Below are positions 1-8,572 of a stretch of DNA of 64,000 nt, in pieces; position 1 is the first letter of the stretch; each line of letters begins with the position of its first letter. The stretch comes from Trichlorobacter ammonificans (GTDB lineage: Bacteria > Desulfobacterota > Desulfuromonadia > Geobacterales > Pseudopelobacteraceae). The stretch is from assembly GCF_933509905.1 (NCBI RefSeq), contig NZ_OW150024.1, forward strand, positions 2,592,001 to 2,656,000. Direction: 5' to 3'. Under the pieces are notes generated by a model. That model saw only the letters and a list, made by a program, of their open reading frames with translations, was not told the DNA's origin and made no database searches. A program made the position numbers and the translations under genes.

Positions 1-1526
1 AGGCGACGCAGCAGGTGGGACACCTCCTGGGTGCCGTCATGTCCCGGCGGCGGAATGAAATAGATGCCGTCCCGGTCAAGCTCCAGCGGCTCCGCCCCCT
101 GCTCCCGCAGCCAGGTCAGCAGATCGCCGGTCAGCACCCGGCCCAGACGCTCGGTTTCGGCGGCTGTCTGCTGATCGGCAAACAGGAGGTGTGACGAAGC
201 CAGCAGGCCATAAAACCCCCGCGCCAGACTGCCCAGCACTACCCGGCGGCTGTCCGCCGCGGCAAACCCGTCCCCGGCCCCGAGGGTCTCCGCTTCGAGG
301 CGCGCCTCCCGCTTCAGGCGGGTCAGCCGATGCAGCAGCGACTGAAACATAGCCAGGTCGTCACTGCGCGGCGCAAGACGATAGGCCAGCAGGATAGCGG
401 GCAGCAGAGCCCGCAACTCGCAGTGCACCACCGGACCATGGGGGCCGGGCCGCAGTTGCGGCGTCCAACCGCGCAGGCCCGTGCCGTGCTGGTGAGAATG
501 GGGATGTGGCGGCAACGGCGGCATGCTGTGCCGGTGATGGAGATACGCCCTGACCAGCAGGGCGGACGCCACGTCGGCACGGCTGCGGTGCTGGCAGACC
601 TGGGGCGGATAGGGAACCATGCCAGACAGCTGCAGAAACGCCGGCGCCAGTACGCGATACTCGCTACGGAGAACCCCAAGCTGCTGCCGCAGCCCCTCCT
701 CATCCTTGCCCCTGTCGCGACTGAGCCCGCCGGGCCGGGGACGGTCGGCCAAGCGGAGCAGATGGCGCAGATCGACAACCGAGCGTCCGAAGATCCGGCA
801 CCATCCTGCCGCTCTCCCGCTCTCCTGCCTGGACGGGGAGAACTCCTTCACGCGGGGGCTGCTGCCATCCCGCCCCCAGGCAAGCCTCACTCCGGCGTTC
901 CGGGCACGCCTGAGCAATGCCGGCAACTGCTGCGCCAGACCATACCCCACCAGCAGATCGGGATCATCACGACGCAGAATGCGGGACAACTCCTCAAACA
1001 TGGCCCGCTCCGACATCCGGTCGGATGCGAGCAGCAGATCCCCCTGACGACGGTCACTGATCGCCAGACGGAACACAGCCCCGTCGCTGCTGTGGGTTAC
1101 TTCGCTGGCCAGAAAGGTCACGACAACCTGCTCCTGCGTCAAGCCACGAAAAAAGGTGACGCCGCTGGACAGCAGAAACTGCTGCTCCCGCTCGGGGAAG
1201 AACAGGGGGGGCGGTCCCGTCGTGCTGCGATGCAAATGAGCATAGGCGAGGCAGCAGTCATGCCAAGTGTCGAAAGTGAGCAGATAGCGGTACTCCCCCT
1301 CCCCTGTCAGCATTTTGATTACGCAGGAAAGTGGCAGTTCCCGAAGGACGGGAGGTGTTGCCGTCAGCAGGAAAGGGTGAAAAGGAACCTCTTGGGTTGT
1401 CAGACCGTCTTCGGTGCGCAGGAAGAGCCGGAAACCATGTCCGAGCGGCTCCACCGCCACAACCCCGCGGAACGGGGCATGACCGAAGAGTGACGGTTCA
1501 GTATTCGTGGCGGCATCCGGTTTCAT
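1..1526 (-). CDS. B-family DNA polymerase-like protein, probably inactive; 3' end outside window
   Basis: An uninterrupted minus-strand frame starts at ATG 1526-1524 and runs off the window at base 1 (about 508 codons seen). It follows the layout of bacterial PolB proteins: an exonuclease-like part near residues 140-210, with DPDLLVGYG at about 186, then a palm. The catalytic signatures are altered. Exo I, normally D-I-E, reads A-S-E, and the F-D of Exo II is missing. Palm motif A, normally DxxSLYPSI, reads ELRALLPAI near residue 365. Motif B has lost its Lys and Asn (ARGFYG). Motif C keeps two Asp (DRDGIYF, about 483). I infer a catalytically impaired paralogue with a structural or regulatory role. 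No good Shine-Dalgarno is visible, so the start is tentative. Confidence 0.7.
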   Translation of the reverse strand, partial: MKPDAATNTEPSLFGHAPFRGVVAVEPLGHGFRLFLRTEDGLTTQEVPFHPFLLTATPPVLRELPLSCVIKMLTGEGEYRYLLTFDTWHDCCLAYAHLHRSTTGPPPLFFPEREQQFLLSSGVTFFRGLTQEQVVVTFLASEVTHSSDGAVFRLAISDRRQGDLLLASDRMSERAMFEELSRILRRDDPDLLVGYGLAQQLPALLRRARNAGVRLAWGRDGSSPRVKEFSPSRQESGRAAGWCRIFGRSVVDLRHLLRLADRPRPGGLSRDRGKDEEGLRQQLGVLRSEYRVLAPAFLQLSGMVPYPPQVCQHRSRADVASALLVRAYLHHRHSMPPLPPHPHSHQHGTGLRGWTPQLRPGPHGPVVHCELRALLPAILLAYRLAPRSDDLAMFQSLLHRLTRLKREARLEAETLGAGDGFAAADSRRVVLGSLARGFYGLLASSHLLFADQQTAAETERLGRVLTGDLLTWLREQGAEPLELDRDGIYFIPPPGHDGTQEVSHLLRR

Positions 1527-1571
1527 GGTGCAGCAGACTATATCATGGCTCTGCTCTCATTTCAGCGCCAC

Positions 1572-1607
1572 AAAAAGCAGCGTCGCCTGTTCAGGCGACG
1601 CTGCTTT
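1572..1607 (-). terminator. Rho-independent terminator of the peroxiredoxin gene
   Basis: A 16-bp perfect inverted repeat (arms 1574-1589 and 1592-1607) is followed, read on the minus strand, by a run of T (complement of 1572-1576). It lies 25 nt past the stop codon of the peroxiredoxin gene at 1633. Confidence 0.85.
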
Positions 1608-1632
1608 GGTGCCGTATCGTGGTGAGGCGTGA

Positions 1633-2229
1633 TTACTTGGCGTGCTTCGCGAGGTAGGAAGCAACACCTTCAGCAGTGGGTTTCATCGCGTCCTCCCCCT
1701 GCTTCCAGTTGGCCGGGCAGACTTCGCCATGGGTGTCGGTGAACTGCAGGGCGTCCAGCATGCGCAGGGCTTCGTCAACACTGCGGCCCAGGGGCAGGTC
1801 GTTGATCACGCAGTGGCGGACCACTCCTTTGGGGTCAATCAGGAAGAGACCGCGCAGGGCGACACTGGCAGGATGCTCGATGCCGTAGGAACGGATGATC
1901 TCCTTGTTCAGGTCGGCCACCATCGGGTACTGGACGTTGCCGATGCCGCCGTTGTCGACCGGGGTGTTCTTCCACGCCAGATGAGTAAATTTCGAATCGA
2001 CCGACACGGCGATCACTTCGCAGTTACGGCTTTTGAACTCATCCAGCTTCTTGTTGAAGGCCAGGATTTCCGATGGGCAGACGAAGGTAAAATCCAGGGG
2101 ATAAAACAGCAAATACACATATTTGCCGCGATAGCTGGCAAGCTCCACCGTGCCGAAGCTGTTGTCGGGCAGGACCGCATCGGCCTTGAAATTAGGGGCT
2201 TCCTTGGTAACAAGCGTACAGGTGCTCAT
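1633..2229 (-). CDS. 2-Cys peroxiredoxin (AhpC/Prx1 type)
   Basis: The 198-residue protein is a thiol peroxidase that reduces H2O2, organic peroxides and peroxynitrite in the cytoplasm. The peroxidatic cysteine is C51 in FTFVCPSE, preceded by the Pro and Thr of the PxxxTxxC signature, and the resolving cysteine is C171 in EVCPANW. Full length is normal for typical 2-Cys enzymes. A GGIG motif near residue 95 matches the GGLG loop linked to hyperoxidation sensitivity, but the C-terminal YF motif is absent. The start has AAGGAG six bases upstream. It appears monocistronic, with its own terminator. The electron donor is not encoded here. Confidence 0.95.
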   Translation of the reverse strand: MSTCTLVTKEAPNFKADAVLPDNSFGTVELASYRGKYVYLLFYPLDFTFVCPSEILAFNKKLDEFKSRNCEVIAVSVDSKFTHLAWKNTPVDNGGIGNVQYPMVADLNKEIIRSYGIEHPASVALRGLFLIDPKGVVRHCVINDLPLGRSVDEALRMLDALQFTDTHGEVCPANWKQGEDAMKPTAEGVASYLAKHAK

Positions 2230-2328
2230 AGGTATCTCCTTTGCATTGTGTGGTGGTTGAAATACGAATATTTCTTACCATCGACCACGCCCCCTGTCAA
2301 GGGGACAAAAAAAGTCTTTTTGTGGCAA

Positions 2329-3780
2329 CTAGAGATAGGGGGAGAAAAGTCGGGCAATGCCGTCCCGCAATTTGACCGTCAACGGCCGCCCATCCACTTC
2401 AGCCAGGGAAACCGGCCGGGCGGACGTAAGCACGGCATCGAAGTGCCGGTTCAGTCCAGCGGCCAACTCCCGGTCAAAGACACTCAGGTTCAGCTCAAAA
2501 TTCAGGCGGAAACTGCGAGTATCCCAGTTGGCCGAACCGATCAGGCACCAGAGGTCGTCCACGACCAACAGCTTGGTGTGGGCAAAGGGGGGCGGCTGTT
2601 CGACAATGACGATATTGTGCTTCAACAGCTCCCAGTACGAGGCACGACTTGCCCAGGCAACAAAGGGAAGATTGTTTTTGGCGGGAAGCACCAGAGTGAT
2701 CTCCACTCCCCGTAGTGCCGCCGTGACCAGGGCGGTGATCAGTGGCCGGTCCGGCACGAAATAGGGCGTCATGATCCTGATCCTGTGCCGTGCCGTGGAC
2801 AGAGCACCGTAAATCAGCCACTCCAGTTTGTGAAACTCGCGGTCCGGACCGTCGGCAATGGTCCGGACCAATGCGTTGCCCACCGGAGGAAGCTCGGGAA
2901 ACAGCTCCGGTTCCTCGGGAATCTGGCCGGAAAGAAAATGCCAGTCCTCCAGGAAGATCCGTTGCAGGTCGGCTACAGCAGGCCCCGCCACACGGAAATG
3001 CAGGTCGCTGGCCGCCCGATCCTCGGCAACCGCACCAAGGCAATGGTTGTTGCGGATGTTCATGCCACCGGTAAAAGCAACGCTACCATCCACCACCAGC
3101 AGCTTGCGGTGGTTACGCAGATTGATGAAGGGGGCTTGGTGCAGGGGAAGATAATGACGAATATCGACAGTGCTGCCCAGCAGGGCGTTCCGGGCGGTGC
3201 GCCGGCTGTAGCGTTCGCCCATGGCGTCAACAATGACCCGCACCGCCACGCCGCGTGCTGCTGCGTCGCGCAGGGCTTCGACGAAAGCGGCACCGGCGCC
3301 GTCTCCGTCAAAGATGTAGCTGCTCAGGTGCAGACTATACCGAGCCTGGGCCATGGCCGCCAGCATGGCGGGATAGGCTTCTTCACCGTTGTGCAGCGGC
3401 TCGATACGGTTACCCGTGGTCAGCCCCAGGCGGGCTACCTTGCTGCTCAGTATCTCAATGGCCTGGAGCGTATCATAGGGGGCAGGCAACACGGCCGGCA
3501 TTGTCCGCTGCAGGGAAAGCGCCTCCGACGCATCCCCCTGACGGTGCGATTTCCACTGGAGTGCCCGACGGGTTATCCGGTTGATTCCCAGCAACCAGTA
3601 GGCCAGCGGCCCCAGAACCGGGATGGCTAGCGACAGGGAAACCCAGACCAGGGCAGAACGGGGATCGCGCTTGTTGAGCAGTGCATGACCGGCAGCCCAT
3701 ACCCCGCAAGCAATCACCGCCAGTGAAGCAAGACCGTTATCGATTTGGTCAAGCAGTGCAATCAGCTCACGCCAGGTCAA
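2329..3780 (-). CDS. cls: Cardiolipin synthase (phospholipase D superfamily)
   Basis: The 483-residue membrane enzyme condenses phosphatidylglycerol into cardiolipin. It has two N-terminal membrane segments (about 15-35 and 43-65) and then two PLD domains, each with an HKD motif: HRKLLVVDG at 224-232 and HTKLLVVDD near 400. GGMNI and GSANWD after the motifs are typical of the family. Length matches bacterial ClsA/Cls enzymes. The start overlaps the stop of the Rieske gene by 14 nt, so the two are probably co-transcribed and translationally coupled. Which Cls subtype it is cannot be decided from sequence alone. Confidence 0.93.
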   Translation of the reverse strand: MTWRELIALLDQIDNGLASLAVIACGVWAAGHALLNKRDPRSALVWVSLSLAIPVLGPLAYWLLGINRITRRALQWKSHRQGDASEALSLQRTMPAVLPAPYDTLQAIEILSSKVARLGLTTGNRIEPLHNGEEAYPAMLAAMAQARYSLHLSSYIFDGDGAGAAFVEALRDAAARGVAVRVIVDAMGERYSRRTARNALLGSTVDIRHYLPLHQAPFINLRNHRKLLVVDGSVAFTGGMNIRNNHCLGAVAEDRAASDLHFRVAGPAVADLQRIFLEDWHFLSGQIPEEPELFPELPPVGNALVRTIADGPDREFHKLEWLIYGALSTARHRIRIMTPYFVPDRPLITALVTAALRGVEITLVLPAKNNLPFVAWASRASYWELLKHNIVIVEQPPPFAHTKLLVVDDLWCLIGSANWDTRSFRLNFELNLSVFDRELAAGLNRHFDAVLTSARPVSLAEVDGRPLTVKLRDGIARLFSPYL

Positions 3781-4066
3781 CGATGATCTCGCCGTTCTCG
3801 ATACGCACCGGCCACGTTTTCAGCGTGTATTCCGGATGTTCCCGGCAGCTGCCGTCTTGCAGCTCAAAGCGGTAGCCATGCCGGGGGCAGGAGAGGTAAC
3901 TCTCTTTCACCAGCGCCCCTGCCAGCGGCGCACCCTGATGAGGACACTCCGTCTCCACGGCGTAGACAGTCCCCTTGTGATTGATCAGCAGCAGCTCCTG
4001 GCCTTCCACCACCACAAGTTTCTTTCCCATATTCGGAATGTCGCCAACCTTTGCAACCACCGGCAT
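3767..4066 (-). CDS. Rieske [2Fe-2S] ferredoxin-like protein
   Basis: The 99-residue soluble Rieske protein has ligands in CPHQG and, 16 residues later, CPRHG, the C-x-H...C-x2-H pattern that binds a 2Fe-2S cluster. Its size fits a free-standing domain of the NirD/BphF ferredoxin type. A longer frame from TTG 4180 exists, but ATG 4066 has AGGAGG six bases upstream and begins with the normal first strand (MPVVAKVGD), so I chose it. It overlaps the cardiolipin synthase gene by 14 nt. No oxygenase or nitrite reductase is nearby, so its redox partner is unknown. Confidence 0.9.
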   Translation of the reverse strand: MPVVAKVGDIPNMGKKLVVVEGQELLLINHKGTVYAVETECPHQGAPLAGALVKESYLSCPRHGYRFELQDGSCREHPEYTLKTWPVRIENGEIIVDLA

Positions 4067-4254
4067 GATGCACCTCCTGAGGGTCGATGCTGTGCTGAAA
4101 ACCATACCACAGTTATCAGCGGAGTTCAAAAATCCTTCAGCTGCATTCGCTTTAAGCTGCCCACCGCCAGCACTGCTCAAAAACTATACACACCGCTTTG
4201 ACCACCACGGCACGAAAGACATGCAACCCACCAAAATAACTCGCATTGCAAGAG

Positions 4255-4270
4255 TGGCATGGTCGATGCT
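4255..4270 (+). promoter_or_regulatory. Sigma-54 (-24/-12) promoter of glnK-amtB
   Basis: TGGCATGGTCGATGCT has GG at 4256-4257 and GC at 4268-4269 with exactly 10 nt between them, the sigma-54 spacing. It lies 143 nt upstream of glnK, as expected for a nitrogen-controlled glnK-amtB unit. Transcription should start near 4281. Confidence 0.75.
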
Positions 4271-4320
4271 CTACCGTTATCACGACAGGCGCTCATAACG
4301 ACGCTGTCCTCCTTCTGTGT

Positions 4321-4348
4321 GGGGGCGGACCCACCGCCCCCGTTTTTT
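4321..4348 (+). terminator. Terminator-like hairpin in the glnK leader
   Basis: An 8-bp GC-only stem (4321-4328 with 4334-4341) and five-base loop are followed by G and six T (4343-4348). It lies between the sigma-54 promoter and glnK, in the direction of the operon. No upstream plus-strand gene needs terminating, so it is a candidate attenuator for the glnK-amtB transcript. Confidence 0.65.
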
Positions 4349-4397
4349 CGGACCGGATTCCAGGCAGAACGCGCACCATACACATATCCCCTGTTGA

Positions 4398-4751
<354 letters not shown>

Positions 4752-4788
4752 CACCCCACTCGAACACTCGATACAGAGGAGGTAGGCC

Positions 4789-6189
4789 ATGAAACTGAAG
4801 TTCACCCTCACCCTTGTCATGATGGTTCTCTTTGCAAGCCTCACCGGCATATCGGCCATGGCTGAAGAGAAGAAGGATACTGCGGCGGCAGCGGTAGCGG
4901 CACCTTCCGATGCAGCCAAGCCAGCCGATGCCCCCGCGCCGGCCCCAGTCCCCGCTGCTGCCGAAGCAGCTCCGGCTCCCGTTGCCAAACTGGAGAACGG
5001 AGACAACGCCTGGCTGCTCACCTCCTCCGCACTCGTTCTCTTCATGCTGCCGGGCCTCGCTCTCTTTTACGGTGGCATGGTCCGCTCCAAAAACGTCCTG
5101 TCCACCATGATGCATTCCTTCGTGGCCATGGGGATCGTGGGCGTACAGTGGTTCCTGTTCGGCTACAGCCTGTCTTTCGGAAGCGACATCGGAGGCTTTG
5201 TCGGCTCACTCAACAAGCTGCTCCTGAACGGGCTGTCAGTAGACTCCCTGCAGGGCAGTATTTCCGAATACACCTTTGCCATGTTCCAGGGGATGTTCGC
5301 CATCATTACCGTTGCCCTCATTTCCGGTGCCTTGGCAGAGCGGATCAAATTTTCAGCCTACTGCGTCTTCGCCCTGGTCTGGACCACCTTGGTATATGAT
5401 CCGATCGCTCACTGGGTATGGGGCGGTGGCTGGATTGCCAAACTGCAGCCCGCCGCCCTCGACTTTGCCGGCGGAACGGTTGTTCACCTGGCTTCCGGCA
5501 TCTCGGCCCTGGCAGTACTGCTGTTCCTGGGCAAGCGCCATGGCTTCCCTACCGAGCGGATGGCGCCCCACAGCCTCCCGCTCACCCTGCTTGGCACCGG
5601 CATCCTCTGGTTCGGCTGGTACGGCTTCAACGCCGGAAGCGCCGGTGCAGCCAACGGAACCGCCGCTCTTGCGTTCGTCAACACCACGGTGGCACCTGCT
5701 GCCGCCGGCCTTGCCTGGATGATCGCTGAATGGCTCCATTCGGGTAAACCGTCCGCCCTGGGTTTCGCCTCCGGTGTCGTTGCCGGCCTGGTTGGCATCA
5801 CCCCGGCTGCCGGATTCGTTACCCCGGGGTGGGCAGTGATTATCGGCGCGGGTGCCGGACTCACCTGCTACGGCGCCATACTGCTGAAGGCCAAACTGAA
5901 GTACGACGACTCCCTGGACGCCTTTGGCGTGCACGGTATCGGCGGCACCTTCGGCGCTATCGCGACCGGCCTGGTTGCCAGCATCGGTGCCAAAGGCCTC
6001 ATCTACGGCGACGCAAAACAGTTTATCTCCAACATAATCGCCATTGTCGCCGCTGGCGCCTACGCCTTCATCGTCACCTTGGTCATCGCTTTCGTCCTGG
6101 ACAAGACCATCGGTCTGCGGGTGGAGAAGGAAGACGAGATCATGGGCCTGGATACGACACAGCACAGCGAAAGCGGCTACAACATGTAA
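4789..6189 (+). CDS. amtB: Ammonium transporter Amt/AmtB
   Basis: The 466-residue inner-membrane ammonium channel has a cleavable signal peptide (residues 1-24, ending ISAMA) and an Ala/Pro-rich linker of about 45 residues. Eleven membrane segments follow. The two pore histidines are in GTVVHLASG and FGVHGIGG, and the Amt signature region starts DNAWLLTSSALVLFM. The acidic Ala/Pro linker is longer than in E. coli AmtB but seen in other proteobacterial Amts. The C-terminal tail that contacts GlnK is present. GAGGAGG precedes the start. It is co-transcribed with glnK. Confidence 0.95.
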   Translation: MKLKFTLTLVMMVLFASLTGISAMAEEKKDTAAAAVAAPSDAAKPADAPAPAPVPAAAEAAPAPVAKLENGDNAWLLTSSALVLFMLPGLALFYGGMVRSKNVLSTMMHSFVAMGIVGVQWFLFGYSLSFGSDIGGFVGSLNKLLLNGLSVDSLQGSISEYTFAMFQGMFAIITVALISGALAERIKFSAYCVFALVWTTLVYDPIAHWVWGGGWIAKLQPAALDFAGGTVVHLASGISALAVLLFLGKRHGFPTERMAPHSLPLTLLGTGILWFGWYGFNAGSAGAANGTAALAFVNTTVAPAAAGLAWMIAEWLHSGKPSALGFASGVVAGLVGITPAAGFVTPGWAVIIGAGAGLTCYGAILLKAKLKYDDSLDAFGVHGIGGTFGAIATGLVASIGAKGLIYGDAKQFISNIIAIVAAGAYAFIVTLVIAFVLDKTIGLRVEKEDEIMGLDTTQHSESGYNM

Positions 6190-6213
6190 CCGGCAGCATA
6201 CGGGAGGCGTCAC

Positions 6214-6253
6214 CGTTCACCCCCTCTGTCCACCACGGCGGAGGGGGTGAACG
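6214..6253 (+). terminator. Hairpin after amtB
   Basis: A perfect 13-bp inverted repeat (6214-6226 with 6241-6253, 14-nt loop) begins 25 nt after the amtB stop. There is no T-run, so it is either a weak or factor-assisted terminator or a 3'-end stabilising hairpin. Confidence 0.5.
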
Positions 6254-6310
6254 CTTCATGTCCGGCAGACGCATGCCGGTACCGGAGTTTCGCCACCCAC
6301 TATTTTTTTC

Positions 6311-6339
6311 TTGCATTTGTCTACAGTCGGTGATAAACA
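6311..6339 (+). promoter_or_regulatory. Candidate sigma-70 promoter of tRNA-Leu
   Basis: TTGCAT (6311-6316), a 17-nt spacer and TAAACA (6334-6339) lie just before the tRNA. The -35 is a fair match and the -10 is poor, so the assignment rests mainly on position. Confidence 0.45.
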
Positions 6340-6351
6340 GTTTTTCTCTTT

Positions 6352-6438
6352 GCCCAGGTGGTGGAATTGGTAGACACGCAAGATTCAGGTTCTTGTGCTC
6401 GCAAGAGTGTGCTAGTTCGAGTCTAGTCCTGGGCACCA
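6352..6438 (+). tRNA. tRNA-Leu (anticodon CAG)
   Basis: An 87-nt class II tRNA with acceptor stem GCCCAGG/CCTGGGC, anticodon stem CAAGA/TCTTG around loop TTCAGGT (anticodon CAG), a long variable arm, the T-loop TTCGAGT and an encoded CCA end at 6436-6438. It reads the CUG codon, which is heavily used in this GC-rich genome. Confidence 0.97.
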
Positions 6439-6447
6439 TCCAAAAAG

Positions 6448-6484
6448 AAAATGCCTCCGAAAATCATTTCGGAGGCATTTTTTT
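6448..6484 (+). terminator. Bidirectional terminator between tRNA-Leu and glgA
   Basis: A perfect stem of about 15 bp (6448-6462 with 6467-6481) has a T-run on the plus-strand 3' side and an A-run on the 5' side. It can therefore end both the tRNA transcript and the convergent glgA transcript. Confidence 0.9.
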
Positions 6485-6529
6485 GAAACCTGCGCATCAC
6501 GCACGCCTACGCCATCACCAGCCGGTTTC

Positions 6530-8020
6530 CTAGCCCCCCAGCCGCCTCTGGAGCGCTGCACGATAGAGCTCATCATATTTCCGGGCCGCCTCCTCCCAGG
6601 TAAAACGCTTCGCCATGCCGTTTCGACGCAAGGCTGCCAGCCCCTGCGGATTGTTATACCAGGTCCAGACCGCCCAGCCCACCGTATCGTACAGAGCGGA
6701 AGCGGTATGATTCCAGAACTTGAATCCGTCGCCGCTACCGGTTGCCTCGTTGAAGTTTTCGACACTGTCATCCAGCCCTCCGGTGGCCCGGACAACGGGA
6801 GGCGTTCCATAGGCCAGCGAGTACATCTGGTTCAGGCCGCAGGGTTCGAACGCGGAAGGCATCAGAAAGAAATCGGCACCTGCCTCCACCAGATGTGCCA
6901 GCGCATTGTCGTAGCCGATATGGCACCCCACCCTGTCGGGATGCCGGTGTGCCATGCCGCCGAAAAAAAAGTGGGCCCAGGGTTCGCCGTTGCCGACGAT
7001 CACCAGTTGCAGTTCCAGGCCGATAAGCCGGTGGATCGCCTCTGCCAGAAGATCGGTCCCCTTCTGGGGCACCATCCTCGACACCACGCCGAATACCGGC
7101 AGGTCATCGCGCTCCGGCAAGCCGAAGCGCCGCTGCAGCGCACGCTTGCAAACCGCTTTTCCACTCAGGTCGTCAGCAGAGTAATTGGCTGGAATGTACC
7201 GATCAATGGCGGGATCCCACTCATGGTAGTCGACACCGTTAAGGATACCCCACAAATCGTCGGCACGCTCACGAACCACCCCTTCCAGCCCCCAACCGTA
7301 GGCGGGCGTCTGAATTTCGCGGGCATATCCCTGGCTGACCGTGTTCAGCAGGGTTGCGTGGTACATGCCCCCCTTGAGCAGGTTGACCTGGTCATCCTTC
7401 TCCAGTTCGAGAAAGGTGAAGTGTTCCCAACCGATCCCCAGCACATCCATCAGGCCGGGGTAGAAGCTCCCCTGGTACTGCATGTTATGGATGGTGAGGA
7501 TGGAGGCGGCATTACCCACCAGCGGGTCGGTACGGTAGAGGGTATTGAGGAACACCGGCACGGCAGCAGTATGCCAGTCGTGCGCATGGACGATATCCGG
7601 CTTCCAGCCGAGCATCTTGGGCAGTTCGAGAGCGGCACGCGACAGGAAGATGTAGCGGTTGTCGTTATCCAGGAAACTGACGTTTTCGATGCCGTAGATA
7701 CCGTCCCGACCGTACAGTCCTTCGTGCTCCAGAAAGTATACCGGCACATCACTGCCAGGCAGACGCCCCTCGCATACACCGCAGTACATAGTGCCGACGA
7801 TCCCCATCGGGACCACCAGGGTGCCGGGCAGCATGGTCAACCCGTACCGCTCGGGATCAATTGTGTAATAACGGGGGAGCAGCACCCGGACATCATGGCC
7901 CAGGGCACGCAAATAGCGGGGCAGGTCTCCTACCACCTCGCCCAGGCCGCCGGTCTTGGCAAAGGGTGCCGCCTCGGAAGCGGCAAACAGTATGTTCAGC
8001 CCCGGCCGCGCTGCCGTCAC
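6530..8020 (-). CDS. glgA: Glycogen synthase (ADP-glucose, GT5)
   Basis: This 496-residue enzyme adds glucose from ADP-glucose to alpha-1,4-glucan. The N-terminal KTGGLGEV motif (22-29) binds the sugar nucleotide, and the C-terminal Rossmann half carries SRMVPQKGTD and the PSAFEPCGLNQ acceptor/donor motif. Length is normal for GlgA. The first codon overlaps the stop of the Hpt-domain gene by 4 nt (ATGA), so the genes are translationally coupled. No other glycogen gene (glgB, glgC, glgP) is close. The shared terminator at 6448-6484 ends the unit. Confidence 0.95.
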   Translation of the reverse strand: MTAARPGLNILFAASEAAPFAKTGGLGEVVGDLPRYLRALGHDVRVLLPRYYTIDPERYGLTMLPGTLVVPMGIVGTMYCGVCEGRLPGSDVPVYFLEHEGLYGRDGIYGIENVSFLDNDNRYIFLSRAALELPKMLGWKPDIVHAHDWHTAAVPVFLNTLYRTDPLVGNAASILTIHNMQYQGSFYPGLMDVLGIGWEHFTFLELEKDDQVNLLKGGMYHATLLNTVSQGYAREIQTPAYGWGLEGVVRERADDLWGILNGVDYHEWDPAIDRYIPANYSADDLSGKAVCKRALQRRFGLPERDDLPVFGVVSRMVPQKGTDLLAEAIHRLIGLELQLVIVGNGEPWAHFFFGGMAHRHPDRVGCHIGYDNALAHLVEAGADFFLMPSAFEPCGLNQMYSLAYGTPPVVRATGGLDDSVENFNEATGSGDGFKFWNHTASALYDTVGWAVWTWYNNPQGLAALRRNGMAKRFTWEEAARKYDELYRAALQRRLGG

Positions 8021-8394
8021 CCTTCGAGCTCCCGCTCAATAGCCTGCAGCAGGCGCTCCAGCTCATGCTCCAGCTCCGGCATCCGCCGACGGAGTTCCTG
8101 CAGGTCTCCCCCCCGGGCCGCCTTTTCCATGGCAGCCGCGATGGCGGTCACATGCCGCCCGCCAACCGACCCCGCTTCCCCCTTCAAACCGTGCGCAAGG
8201 TTTAGCAGCTCGCCCATGCTCTCAGTGACAAGCGCACTCCGCACTCCGGCCAGCTTGACGCGGGAACTTTCCAGGAAAATACGAAAAACATCGGACAGCA
8301 CGTCGGCACAGCCGAGATCAAGGTAGTTCTTACGAAGATAGACCCGATCAAAAGGGTCATCCATTGGGGACTCATCGGTCATTTTTTCTGTCAT
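8017..8394 (-). CDS. Histidine phosphotransfer (Hpt) domain protein
   Basis: This 125-residue single-domain phosphorelay protein has the phospho-accepting histidine H68 in AHGLKGEAGS, the standard Hpt signature, within a four-helix bundle. Stand-alone Hpt proteins relay phosphate between hybrid kinases and response regulators. No kinase or regulator is adjacent. GGAGGG lies 8 nt upstream of the ATG. The gene overlaps glgA by 4 nt, an unexplained pairing that hints at phosphorelay control linked to glycogen synthesis. The partner kinase cannot be inferred from this window. Confidence 0.88.
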   Translation of the reverse strand: MTEKMTDESPMDDPFDRVYLRKNYLDLGCADVLSDVFRIFLESSRVKLAGVRSALVTESMGELLNLAHGLKGEAGSVGGRHVTAIAAAMEKAARGGDLQELRRRMPELEHELERLLQAIERELEG

Positions 8395-8572
8395 AGCGCC
8401 AGCCCTCCCGCACGTGACACCGCTCTACCCCGCCAGCACAATGGCACTGCCGGGGTAGAGACAGACGAGTATTTGGGCAAGTGTAGCCAAAACCGGCTGA
8501 AATGCAAGCACAGGCAGGATCGGTACAACGGAATGGAAGAAGCGGCTGATACCTCAGCCGCCGTGGCTGGAG

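Noticed and set aside
330-1493. Long plus-strand open frame of 387 codons
   Set aside because: It lies opposite the continuous PolB-like frame, has low-complexity Gln/Arg/Pro composition and no ribosome site; typical GC-rich shadow.
3767-4180. Longer Rieske protein from TTG 4180
   Set aside because: The additional 38 residues show no conservation pattern and the inner ATG 4066 has a strong AGGAGG.
8395-8572. Hairpin (8423-8432 with 8451-8460) as a terminator between hemerythrin and Hpt genes
   Set aside because: The stem is good but no T-run follows on the minus strand; function not supported enough for a feature.
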